In this document: positions 7,902 through 14,990 of the stretch, in pieces
Position numbering within the stretch: position 1 is the first letter of the stretch
Layout of the letters: the number at the start of each line of letters is the position of its first letter
Translations under genes and position numbers: made by a program
Notes under the pieces: generated by a model
Database searches by the model: none
The model's input: only the letters and a program-made list of their open reading frames with translations
What the model was told of the DNA's origin: nothing
Source of the DNA: CAZTHL01 sp964613585
GTDB lineage: Bacteria; Pseudomonadota; Alphaproteobacteria; DSM-16000; Inquilinaceae
Length of the DNA: 15,026 nucleotides
Direction of reading: 5' to 3'
NCBI GenBank assembly: GCA_964613585.1
Contig: CAZTHL010000089.1
Location: 1 to 15,026 of the forward strand

Positions 7902-7984
7902 TGAAGCAGGACCTTCGTGCCAGTGAAGCCGAGCCGCTTCTACTGTAGGTCCATAAGGAATGCCAATCCGCTAAAGGCGCGCCG

Positions 7985-8009
7985 AAGCCTGCGCAAGACA
8001 CGCAGGCTT
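7985..8009. other. Perfect stem-loop 1 upstream of sulfotransferase
   Basis: AAGCCTGCG (7985-7993) pairs perfectly with CGCAGGCTT (8001-8009) across a 7-nt loop. It is the most downstream of three hairpins between the giant gene and the sulfotransferase on the minus strand. No T-tract follows it on that strand. Confidence 0.5.
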
Positions 8010-8035
8010 GCGGACCGGTGCCTGGCCGGCTCCGA

Positions 8036-8064
8036 GGCCCGCCGTCGGGTCAAGACGGCGGGCC
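8036..8064. other. Perfect stem-loop 2 upstream of sulfotransferase
   Basis: GGCCCGCCGTC (8036-8046) pairs perfectly with GACGGCGGGCC (8054-8064) across a 7-nt loop, an 11-bp and almost all G-C stem. It is likely to form in RNA read from either strand. It may help end or pause transcription of the giant gene, but lacks a T-tract. Confidence 0.5.
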
Positions 8065-8081
8065 CGTGTCGAGCCGCAGGA

Positions 8082-8130
8082 GCGTTTCCGGGTTGGGTGG
8101 CGTCGCCGGGTCCGCCTCAGGCGGAAACGC
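8082..8130 (-). terminator. Stem-loop directly after the giant gene
   Basis: GCGTTTCCG (8082-8090) pairs with CGGAAACGC (8122-8130). Alternatively TCCGCC (8111-8116) pairs with GGCGGA (8120-8125) over a 3-nt loop. The two pairings share bases, so only one can form at a time. On the minus strand the compact hairpin begins 6 nt after the stop codon, the position of a terminator or mRNA 3'-end stabiliser. No T-run follows. Confidence 0.4.
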
Positions 8131-8131
8131 G

Positions 8132-11100
8132 CTAGACGAGCTGATCGTTCATGAGAAGCCCGGTCTCCACGTGCACGAGGAGACCGTTGCCGTCGGCAAA
8201 GGTGACCAAGGCCACGCCGTCGACGGACAACGTGCCGACGCGCTGGTCGAAATCCGCGGCAACCACCCGGTCGCCCGCGTCCCCAAGGATCGTGAGCTCG
8301 TCAATGTCGGAGACCCGATCGACGTCGCCGGCGCTGAACGCGACACTGTCCCGCATCCTGAGAGCGTCATTGGTCTGGTTGCCGAGGTCGATGACCTCGA
8401 TGCCGGCGATGCCGGGATCGCTGAGGTCGATCGACGCCTCGCGCCACCGTTGGAGCGCCAGGGTATCGATGCCCGCCCCACCGTCGATGACCGTATCGGC
8501 AGCGTCGAAGTAAAGGGTGTCATCGCCGTCGTCGCCGTGCAGCCGATCGGCCCCGCCATGTCCCCGCACGGCGTCGCTGCCGGCGCCGCCCCGCAGGACA
8601 TCGTTTCCTGCATTGCCGAAGACGAAGTCATCGCCACTGCCGCCGTCGACCGTGTCATCGCCGTCTCCGCCGAGCAGGATGTCGATGCCGCCGTGACCCA
8701 GCATCACGTCATCGCCGCCGCGGCCATGGTGCAGCTGGTGGGCGTTCGAGCCGTTGAAGCCGTTGCTGCCTGCGAGGTCAAAGGTCGTCTGATCATCGCT
8801 CAGATACGAGCCGTCCTTCAGCTGTGGCGCCAGATTGAAGGTCGGATCATTCAGCATGGTATCGTAGGTGCCGATGTTGTTGTCCTGGTGGGCGTTGACC
8901 AGGACACCGTAAGCCTCGGCGGCGTCGACCGAGCCTGTGGCGGACAGGACGCTCGCCAGCGCGGCCTTGGCGTGGGCGGCGTAGCCTTGCGGATCGCCGC
9001 TGCCGCTGCCGCCGGTCAGGTAGCCCGGTACGCTTCCGTCGTCGGCATCCCGCCATGTCGTGATCGGCGTCTCATCAGCCTGCTCCACGTCGAGACGATA
9101 GCGGGCGCCGTGCAGCGGATCGAAGCCGAGATCCCCACTGGTGAAGCGGCCGGTCGTGAGGTTCGCCATGTAGTCGACGACCTCGTCGGCGCCCTGATAG
9201 CCGCGCTGCACCGCCAGCGCCCATGCACTCACCTTGAAGTCGTGCATCCACGGCGACATGCGGTCCTCGTCACGGGAGGCATGCGTATAGAACCAGCCCT
9301 CAAGCTGTCCCTTGTCGTCGTGGAATCCGCCATCGACATACTTGACGACATTGAACTGGATGTTGGCGGCCACGGCGGCTTCCAGGTGTCCCTTCAGGTA
9401 ATGCCCGTCCGGGGCGAGATACGCCCCGTCCATCAGGGTCCGGAAGCCCCAGCCGTCGGCGCGATCCTGTGTCGTGTCCCAAACGTCGTCGAACTCGACC
9501 GCCTGCGCCAGCAGGCTGTCCAGGTGATACTGGCTGCCGCTCAGCAGGTAGGGCACGGCGCTCAGATTGGGGAAATGCCCCACCTCGGTCGACCAGCCGT
9601 TTCCGCTGTTCGGCAATCCCGCGCCATCGAGCGGGATCTCACCGGTGGCGCTGTCGCGATGATTGAACGGTATGGCTCCCGCCGCGTCGGCGTTGGCATA
9701 CATGATCTCGGACGCGTTGTGGTCCTGGCTCACGAAGGCCTGCGCCACCCAGGACGGGTTCGGTCCGATGTCCCCGCGTCCGCCCGCCTTCGGCATGTTC
9801 TGCTCGATGCTGGCGTTGTCGAGAGGACCGCTCAGGCCGTTTAGGAAGGCCTGCACGTCCGCGTCGCTGACCGCGGGCGCGCCGCGCGACACGTCGTAGC
9901 CATGGACCGCGCCGGTCTCGACGACATAGTCGGTGTCGATCTTGACGAAGGCCGGATCGCGATCGGTGCTCCAGACCTCCTTGTGCCACTTGGTGCTGCG
10001 GTACTGGGAGACGTTGTCATGGCTGACCCTGGTCTGCCCGCCTTCGACAATGTCGATGTCGTACGTCTTGTATGTCTCGGGCGCGACGACGGCCTCGCCG
10101 TTGCGGATGGCGAACTCGGTGCTGACGATGACATCGGTGCGGACCGACCCGTCTTCGTGCGCGCGGATGTCGAAGACGACTCCGAGGGACTCGTCGACCA
10201 TCTCGACGACCCGGAACTCGCCCGCGAGCGGTCCATGCAGCCAGGTCTCGACGGAGCCGTCGGCGATGGCGTCGCCCAGCACCTCGGCGGCATCGATCGT
10301 GACGGTGCCGCCGCCGGTGTCGAGCCTTACCTGCACGTCGAGGTCCATGGCCAGCGCGTCGCCGGGCGCGACGGCGTCGCCCGCGTTCGACGTGCCGCTG
10401 CGCGCCAGCATGGCATTGACCGTCTCGCCGGCGGCCATGGCCGGGGCCTGCACCGTCAGCACCGCGTGGTTGATCGAGCCGTCCCCGTAGGTGGTCTTTG
10501 CATCGACCTGCACGGGCACGACCTGACCGCCGATCCTGGCGACGAGGCCGTCGCCGGGCCGCAGCGCGCCCTCCGCGAAGACCTGGCCGAAGGTGGTGTA
10601 GCCGGCGCCCGTCGCCACCGGATTCACGTTCTCGAACTGGATGCCGACCAAGTCGCCGGCCGACTGCGGCTGCAGCATCGCCGGCTTGGCGAAGCCCGGC
10701 GGCAGGCCGGGCTCCTGGATCGGCTCGGGCGCCGGCTCGTCGCCGGCGATCGACACCGGCACGGAGCGCGAGGTCGCCGCCGTGTCGCCATTGCTCGGCT
10801 CGCGGCTCTCGGCGGTCACGTTGAGCTGGAACCCGGCGGCAATGTCCGGCGGCAGCACCAGCTCGAGACCGGGCAGATCCTCGCTGACGAGCACCCATTG
10901 GCCGGAAGCGTCGACGGTGCCCGCCGACAGGGTCGCCCCGGCCGGCAGGCCGGAGACCATGACCGTCAGGCTCTCCGACTGGTCGATGTCGACCACGGCT
11001 GCGGCAATGTCCAAGGCTAACCTCACCTCCTGTCCCTCGGGGCTGGCCTCCAGCCCCACGGGGACGGAGAGTTGCGGGGTGTCGGCCCGCGCGTCAACGT

Positions 11101-14100
11101 CGACACTGACCGTCGCCGACTGCTCCGCGCCCGACGCCTCGACCACGGTGTAGATGAAGCTGTCCGTCCCCGAGGCATCCTGATCGGGTGTATAGGTGAT
11201 GCTGCCGTCGGCGTTCACAGTGGTTGAGCCCGCGGCGCCGTCGGTCGCTCCGGCCAGCACCGCGCCGCTGCTGACGCCATCGTTGGCCAGCACCGCGATG
11301 GTCACCGGAACGTCCTCCGTCGTCGCTGCGCCGTCGTCGGCGAGGACGGAGACCTCGACCGGATCCGGGTCGGTGCCGCCGCCGTCTCCGGCTCCGGCTC
11401 CGGCGGGCAGGAGGTCGACATAGTCGATCCGGGCCTTCTCGAAGGCATCCGCCTGGCCGGTCACCATGAGGACGTCCCCGGCCGTCAAGGTCATCCCCTG
11501 GATCAAATGCTCATCCAGGTTCTCGGAGGTCGGCCCGCCACCGCCCGGATTGGCGTCGAGCATCCAGGTGTCGAGCGGCGCGCCGTTCAAAGCCATCGAC
11601 ATGATGGAGTCGCCATCGCTCTCGTCGAAAGCCGCGACCACGATGTCGTAGACGCCGGCCGCCCCCTCGAAGGTCATCGCAGCGGTTCCGGTGCTGCTGA
11701 CGCCGACCAGCTGGCCGTTCGAGGCGAAGCTGCCCGATTCGACGCGATAGCCGCTGAGCTCCATGCTCTCGGCCTCGAGCCGCACCGGCTGGGGATCGCC
11801 GCCGCCGCCGCCGCCGTCGCCGCCACCGTCGCCGCCGTCCTCGGCCGCCGCCGCCTCGACCGTCACCGCCACCGTCGCCGTGGCCGTGCCGCCCTGCCCG
11901 TCGGACACCGCGTAGCCGAAGCTGTNNNNNNNNNNNNNNNNNNNNNNNNNNNNNNNNNNNNNNNNNNNNNNNNNNNNNNNNNNNNNNNNNNNNNNNNNNN
12001 NNNNNNNNNNNNNNNNNNNNNNNNNCGAGGTGTCCTCGTCCAGCGTCGCCGCGTCGTCCGCCGCCACCGGCGCCGTGTTCGGCTCGGGCACCGCCTCGAC
12101 CGTGACCGATACCGTCGCCGTGGCCGTGCCGCCCTGCCCGTCGGACACCGCGTAGCCGAAGCTGTCGGCGCCGGCGTAGCCGGCCTCCGGCGTGTAGGTC
12201 ACCGTGCCGTCGGCGTTGACCGCGACCGTGCCGTGCTGCGCCCCGTCGGCCGAGGTCACCGTCAGCGCGTCGCCGTCCGCGTCGGTGTCGTTGGCCAGCA
12301 CCTCGATCACCGCCGAGGTGTCCTCGTCCAGCGTCGCCGCGTCGTCCGCCGCCACCGGCGCCGTGTTCACCGGCTCGGCCGAGCCCATCGGCGTCAGCTC
12401 GACATAATCGAAGCGCGCGATGTCGTAGCCGCCGCGGCTCCCGATCACCTCGATCACCGCGCCGCTGTCGAGCGTCACGAGCCCGCCGACGGCCTCGGCA
12501 TGCCAGGCGTCGTCGTCGTGATCGAGCGCCAGGGTGCCGACCTCCTGGCCGTCCGCCCGCACCGTCAGCGTCGCCGTGTCCGAGCCGCTGCCCAGGTCAT
12601 CGTCGTAGAAGCGCACCGCCAGCTGGTACTCGCCCGCCGGGCCGCCGAACACCGCCGTCGCCGCGCCCTCGCTGCGGCCGCTGCCGAGCTGCCGCGCCTT
12701 GCCGCCCGAGGCGGCGCCGTCGCTGACCTCCCAATAGTCGCCGTGGCCGTCCATGGCCTCGGCCTCGAGCCGGATCGGCTCGCCCACCGGCTGGGGATCG
12801 CCGCCGCCGCCGTCACCGTCGCCGTCGCCGTCGCCGCCGCCCTCGGCCGCCGCCGCCTCGACCGTGACCGATACCGTCGCCGTGGCCGTGCCGCCCTGCC
12901 CGTCGGACACCGCGTAGCCGAAGCTGTCGGCGCCGGCGTAGCCGGCCTCCGGCGTGTAGGTCACCGTGCCGTCGGCGTTGACCGCGACCGTGCCGTGCTG
13001 CGCCCCGTCGGCCGAGGTCACCGTCAGCGCGTCGCCGTCCGCGTCGGTGTCGTTGGCCAGCACCTCGATCACCGCCGAGGTGTCCTCGTCCAGCGTCGCC
13101 GCGTCGTCCGCCGCCACCGGCGCCGTGTTCGTGCCGGCATCGCCGCCGGTCTCGCCGTCCGTGCCGCCGCCGTCGCTTGCCTGGATGACGAAGACCCAGT
13201 CCTGGCTGTCGGGGACGTCGAGCACCAGTTCCTGCTCGACCGCGACCTCGCCCTGGGAGGAATAGGCCCCGGTGCGCGGGTCGAAGCGCTGGACGGTAAC
13301 CGTGCCCGCCGACATGGCGCTGGTGTCGATGATGATCTCGCCGCCGTTGCCGCGGCTGTAGGCGATCAGCTCGTCTTCGGCCCAGTCGGCCAGAAGGTGC
13401 TCGACGCCGACGCCGCTGATGGCCTCGTCAGCCGGAACAAGCTCCCAGAATTCCTGTGCCTCGAAGAACTCGAAAAGGTGCTGGACATCCTCTTCCCAAT
13501 CATCATTGCCAGAATTATTGACGTCGAATGGGCCTGTATTGTTGCGCCCTCCCCAGAATGTGGATCCGAAACCGGTCACGAAGAAGCCGCCAGCCATGGT
13601 GATGTCCCAGGCGTCATGTCGCACGCTTTCGAGATCATGCGTGCCAAAATAGTCTGTATTGTAATAATCAAACTCAGCATTGATCACTGGCTTGTCATGA
13701 TCGCGTGCATTCAAAACAGCCGAGTGCAAATCTCCACCTCTCTTTTGCTGGAAATCACCGAAGGATTGCCAATCCGCCTCGGCAAAATCCGCTTCAATGG
13801 AGCCTTGCCGACCGCCGGTCGGATGGATTGTAATAAGGCGGTCATGAGGATCCATGTCGGCAATGCGCTGCCCCAGGTCACTGTATGTCCCGACATCCAA
13901 GGCTTCTTGATATTCTCCTGAAACAACAAAGACCACATTATACGCCGAGTAGCGGGCCACAATATAATCCGCAAAGACCTCCCGTTCTGAGGCCGACATG
14001 TCAGCCCACCCATGGGACCACGTCAGCATGAAGCCCGTCGTGATCTCCTGGTCGTGCATACGCTGGATCCGCTCATCGACGACCGACCAATACTCCGGAT

Positions 14101-14818
14101 TGATGAGTCCGCCATATGAACCTGAAAACACCTCACCGCCTTCATTGGCGTTATAGGAACTGCCATCATCGACACCAGGTACCGTCAGAATGAAGTTGAA
14201 ACCCTGCTGGCTTCGAACATCGATATATTCATTGACCGTCTGCTCTGTGAGGTTATTTGCCGGCTCTTCTTTTGCAATATGCCAATTCGTATCGCCCTTC
14301 AGGAAATAAGGTGTTTCGTCTTGATATTCAAGATAATAAGGACTTGATTCATTGACTCTAATGCCACCTTTTTTCGATGATGTCTGAACATCGAAGGTTC
14401 CGGACTGGCCAGACAAGCCAGGATCATTTGATTCGATGATCCAGCTCCAGGTGCCGATCTCCTCCGGGGAAAAGCGGAAGACCCAGCTGTCGCCGCCATC
14501 CCAGAACATCGGGATCGTCGCGGTCTCGCCATCGGGGCCGTTGAAGCGGGCCGTGGCCGTGACCTGCTGATAAGGGTTTGAGTAGCTGCCGGATGCGGTC
14601 AGCCGGACCTCGTGCATGGCAAGACGATCTACCTGGTAGTCTGCGACCACGGCGGGACTCCTTGATTGAACAGAGACGTGCTGCGGCAGAGCAGAATGCA
14701 GCCCCAAGACAAACAACGAATACGCTAAACATATGAAGCGAAGGTTAATCAGTTTCTTGAACAAATCGGCATAATTTGATGAGAATCGTGCTAAGGAATT
14801 TATATCACATTTGAACAT
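8132..14818 (-). CDS. Giant secreted multidomain polysaccharide-active RTX protein
   Basis: This protein is at least 2228 residues; the N gap hides part. In order: hydrophobic export segment (25-44); DUF5060-like domain (70-145); DUF4038/apiosidase-like barrel (151-469), with candidate catalytic Glu302 in VVSGEYQ and Glu382 in VINAEFDY; PF12904-like beta domain (472-547); cadherin-like repeats (from 564, 817, 913 and 1155); CBM6/35-like modules (682-812 and 1012-1139), each opening with RLEAE; an Ig-like domain (1244-1360); a region of about 630 residues resembling RIFT barrel plus alpha/alpha toroid (1370-2005, with YGDGSINHAVLTV early); RTX repeats (2031-2121); and a C-terminal tail. Likely role: extracellular binding and cleavage of a polysaccharide. 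ATG 14818 has GGAG 11 nt upstream; an ATG at 14926 has no ribosome site. No type I secretion genes are in the window. Domain names come from recognition of family motifs; enzyme activity is inference. Confidence 0.85.
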   Translation of the reverse strand: MFKCDINSLARFSSNYADLFKKLINLRFICLAYSLFVLGLHSALPQHVSVQSRSPAVVADYQVDRLAMHEVRLTASGSYSNPYQQVTATARFNGPDGETATIPMFWDGGDSWVFRFSPEEIGTWSWIIESNDPGLSGQSGTFDVQTSSKKGGIRVNESSPYYLEYQDETPYFLKGDTNWHIAKEEPANNLTEQTVNEYIDVRSQQGFNFILTVPGVDDGSSYNANEGGEVFSGSYGGLINPEYWSVVDERIQRMHDQEITTGFMLTWSHGWADMSASEREVFADYIVARYSAYNVVFVVSGEYQEALDVGTYSDLGQRIADMDPHDRLITIHPTGGRQGSIEADFAEADWQSFGDFQQKRGGDLHSAVLNARDHDKPVINAEFDYYNTDYFGTHDLESVRHDAWDITMAGGFFVTGFGSTFWGGRNNTGPFDVNNSGNDDWEEDVQHLFEFFEAQEFWELVPADEAISGVGVEHLLADWAEDELIAYSRGNGGEIIIDTSAMSAGTVTVQRFDPRTGAYSSQGEVAVEQELVLDVPDSQDWVFVIQASDGGGTDGETGGDAGTNTAPVAADDAATLDEDTSAVIEVLANDTDADGDALTVTSADGAQHGTVAVNADGTVTYTPEAGYAGADSFGYAVSDGQGGTATATVSVTVEAAAAEGGGDGDGDGDGGGGDPQPVGEPIRLEAEAMDGHGDYWEVSDGAASGGKARQLGSGRSEGAATAVFGGPAGEYQLAVRFYDDDLGSGSDTATLTVRADGQEVGTLALDHDDDAWHAEAVGGLVTLDSGAVIEVIGSRGGYDIARFDYVELTPMGSAEPVNTAPVAADDAATLDEDTSAVIEVLANDTDADGDALTVTSADGAQHGTVAVNADGTVTYTPEAGYAGADSFGYAVSDGQGGTATATVSVTVEAVPEPNTAPVAADDAATLDEDTSXXXXXXXXXXXXXXXXXXXXXXXXXXXXXXXXXXSFGYAVSDGQGGTATATVAVTVEAAAAEDGGDGGGDGGGGGGDPQPVRLEAESMELSGYRVESGSFASNGQLVGVSSTGTAAMTFEGAAGVYDIVVAAFDESDGDSIMSMALNGAPLDTWMLDANPGGGGPTSENLDEHLIQGMTLTAGDVLMVTGQADAFEKARIDYVDLLPAGAGAGDGGGTDPDPVEVSVLADDGAATTEDVPVTIAVLANDGVSSGAVLAGATDGAAGSTTVNADGSITYTPDQDASGTDSFIYTVVEASGAEQSATVSVDVDARADTPQLSVPVGLEASPEGQEVRLALDIAAAVVDIDQSESLTVMVSGLPAGATLSAGTVDASGQWVLVSEDLPGLELVLPPDIAAGFQLNVTAESREPSNGDTAATSRSVPVSIAGDEPAPEPIQEPGLPPGFAKPAMLQPQSAGDLVGIQFENVNPVATGAGYTTFGQVFAEGALRPGDGLVARIGGQVVPVQVDAKTTYGDGSINHAVLTVQAPAMAAGETVNAMLARSGTSNAGDAVAPGDALAMDLDVQVRLDTGGGTVTIDAAEVLGDAIADGSVETWLHGPLAGEFRVVEMVDESLGVVFDIRAHEDGSVRTDVIVSTEFAIRNGEAVVAPETYKTYDIDIVEGGQTRVSHDNVSQYRSTKWHKEVWSTDRDPAFVKIDTDYVVETGAVHGYDVSRGAPAVSDADVQAFLNGLSGPLDNASIEQNMPKAGGRGDIGPNPSWVAQAFVSQDHNASEIMYANADAAGAIPFNHRDSATGEIPLDGAGLPNSGNGWSTEVGHFPNLSAVPYLLSGSQYHLDSLLAQAVEFDDVWDTTQDRADGWGFRTLMDGAYLAPDGHYLKGHLEAAVAANIQFNVVKYVDGGFHDDKGQLEGWFYTHASRDEDRMSPWMHDFKVSAWALAVQRGYQGADEVVDYMANLTTGRFTSGDLGFDPLHGARYRLDVEQADETPITTWRDADDGSVPGYLTGGSGSGDPQGYAAHAKAALASVLSATGSVDAAEAYGVLVNAHQDNNIGTYDTMLNDPTFNLAPQLKDGSYLSDDQTTFDLAGSNGFNGSNAHQLHHGRGGDDVMLGHGGIDILLGGDGDDTVDGGSGDDFVFGNAGNDVLRGGAGSDAVRGHGGADRLHGDDGDDTLYFDAADTVIDGGAGIDTLALQRWREASIDLSDPGIAGIEVIDLGNQTNDALRMRDSVAFSAGDVDRVSDIDELTILGDAGDRVVAADFDQRVGTLSVDGVALVTFADGNGLLVHVETGLLMNDQLV
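8456..8727 (-). repeat. RTX calcium-binding nonapeptide repeats
   Basis: About eight consecutive nonapeptides fit GGxGxDxUx, for example GRGGDDVML, GGDGDDTVD, GGSGDDFVF and GNAGNDVLR. A spaced GGAGIDTLAL follows. Such repeats fold into a Ca2+-loaded beta-roll after export by a type I secretion system. They are followed by about 107 residues of non-repetitive tail rich in Asp, Val and Leu, where the uncleaved secretion signal would lie. Confidence 0.9.
11797..11850. repeat. Gly/Asp linker repeat before CBM module B
   Basis: This low-complexity run of GCC and GTC triplets (plus strand) encodes the linker EDGGDGGGDGGGGGGDPQP on the minus strand. It joins a cadherin-like repeat to the second carbohydrate-binding-like module. 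The triplet pattern is prone to length change by slippage in multiples of three. Confidence 0.7.
11926..12025. other. Assembly gap of exactly 100 N
   Basis: The unknown bases begin and end inside a cadherin-like repeat of the giant gene. In the complete neighbouring copy, the bases between the same flanks span 148 nt (12166-12313). One repeat core of 148 nt keeps the frame, as does the 100-N placeholder (both are 1 modulo 3). The true length could be 148 nt or 148 plus multiples of 288 nt. Confidence 0.95.
12091..12368 (-). repeat. Cadherin-like (Big_9/VCBS-type) repeat, identical copy
   Basis: These 278 bases are identical, by direct reading, to 12853-13130. They encode a domain starting NTAPVAADDAATLDEDTS and ending near VSDGQGGTATATVSVTVEA, typical of tandem cadherin-like domains in alphaproteobacterial surface proteins. 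Such domains act as calcium-stiffened spacers. The neighbouring gapped copy spaces out at 288 nt if one core is missing. Confidence 0.9.
12798..12852. repeat. Gly/Asp linker repeat before CBM module A
   Basis: Tandem GCCGTC hexamers on the plus strand encode the linker EGGGDGDGDGDGGGGDPQP on the minus strand. It joins the first cadherin-like repeat to the first carbohydrate-binding-like module. It parallels the linker at 11797-11850 but differs in repeat number, which suggests slippage after duplication of the whole linker plus module. Confidence 0.7.
12853..13130 (-). repeat. Cadherin-like repeat, first copy (identical to 12091-12368)
   Basis: This is the N-terminal-most cadherin-like repeat of the giant protein, at a 762-bp offset from its identical partner. 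Absence of any difference, even at third codon positions, over 278 bp means recent duplication or ongoing gene conversion. Confidence 0.9.
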
Positions 14819-14820
14819 TA

Positions 14821-14834
14821 TGGAGCTCGCTCCA
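14821..14834 (-). promoter_or_regulatory. Hairpin covering the ribosome site of the giant gene
   Basis: TGGAGCGAGCTCCA on the minus strand is a perfect inverted repeat ending two bases before the ATG at 14818. The GGAG that would serve as Shine-Dalgarno is in its 5' arm. An RNA stem of 5 bp with a CGAG loop could hide that site and limit translation. The stem is short, so the effect is speculative. Confidence 0.35.
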
Positions 14835-14977
14835 GGCCAAAAGAGTTCAAAGGCCTTCCATCGCACACCCTGCCTTATCGCAATCAGAGAAAAACCCTGA
14901 CGCGCTTTCCATACGCGAGGTGCCATGGTTAATGGCGCCGACCTACGCGGTTTATGGCGGCGGGAGGTTAGGAAAGT

Positions 14978-14990
14978 CTCGATAATCGAG
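14978..14990. promoter_or_regulatory. Palindrome upstream of the giant gene, possible operator
   Basis: CTCGATAATCGAG is a perfect 13-base palindrome around a central A, about 160 bp upstream of the giant gene start. The size and symmetry suit a dimeric regulator. No promoter hexamers of good quality are seen near it. The rest of 14835-15026 holds no gene that I can support. Confidence 0.3.

Noticed and set aside
8018..9844. Plus-strand open frame of 608 codons opposite the RTX end
   Set aside because: It mirrors the RTX and toroid coding sequence; its Val/Ala/Ile-rich text is what antisense of Asp/Gly codons gives. It has no plausible start site or family motif.
12091..13130. CRISPR-like or mobile repeat array
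   Set aside because: The identical units are protein-domain repeats of about 288 bp in a continuous reading frame, without short spacers or a nearby cas gene.
11507..13921. Long plus-strand open frame (804 codons) opposite the giant gene
   Set aside because: It is antisense to recognisable cadherin and CBM domains, is Arg/His/Val low-complexity, crosses the N gap, and has no domain motifs. It is a product of the GC-rich repeats.
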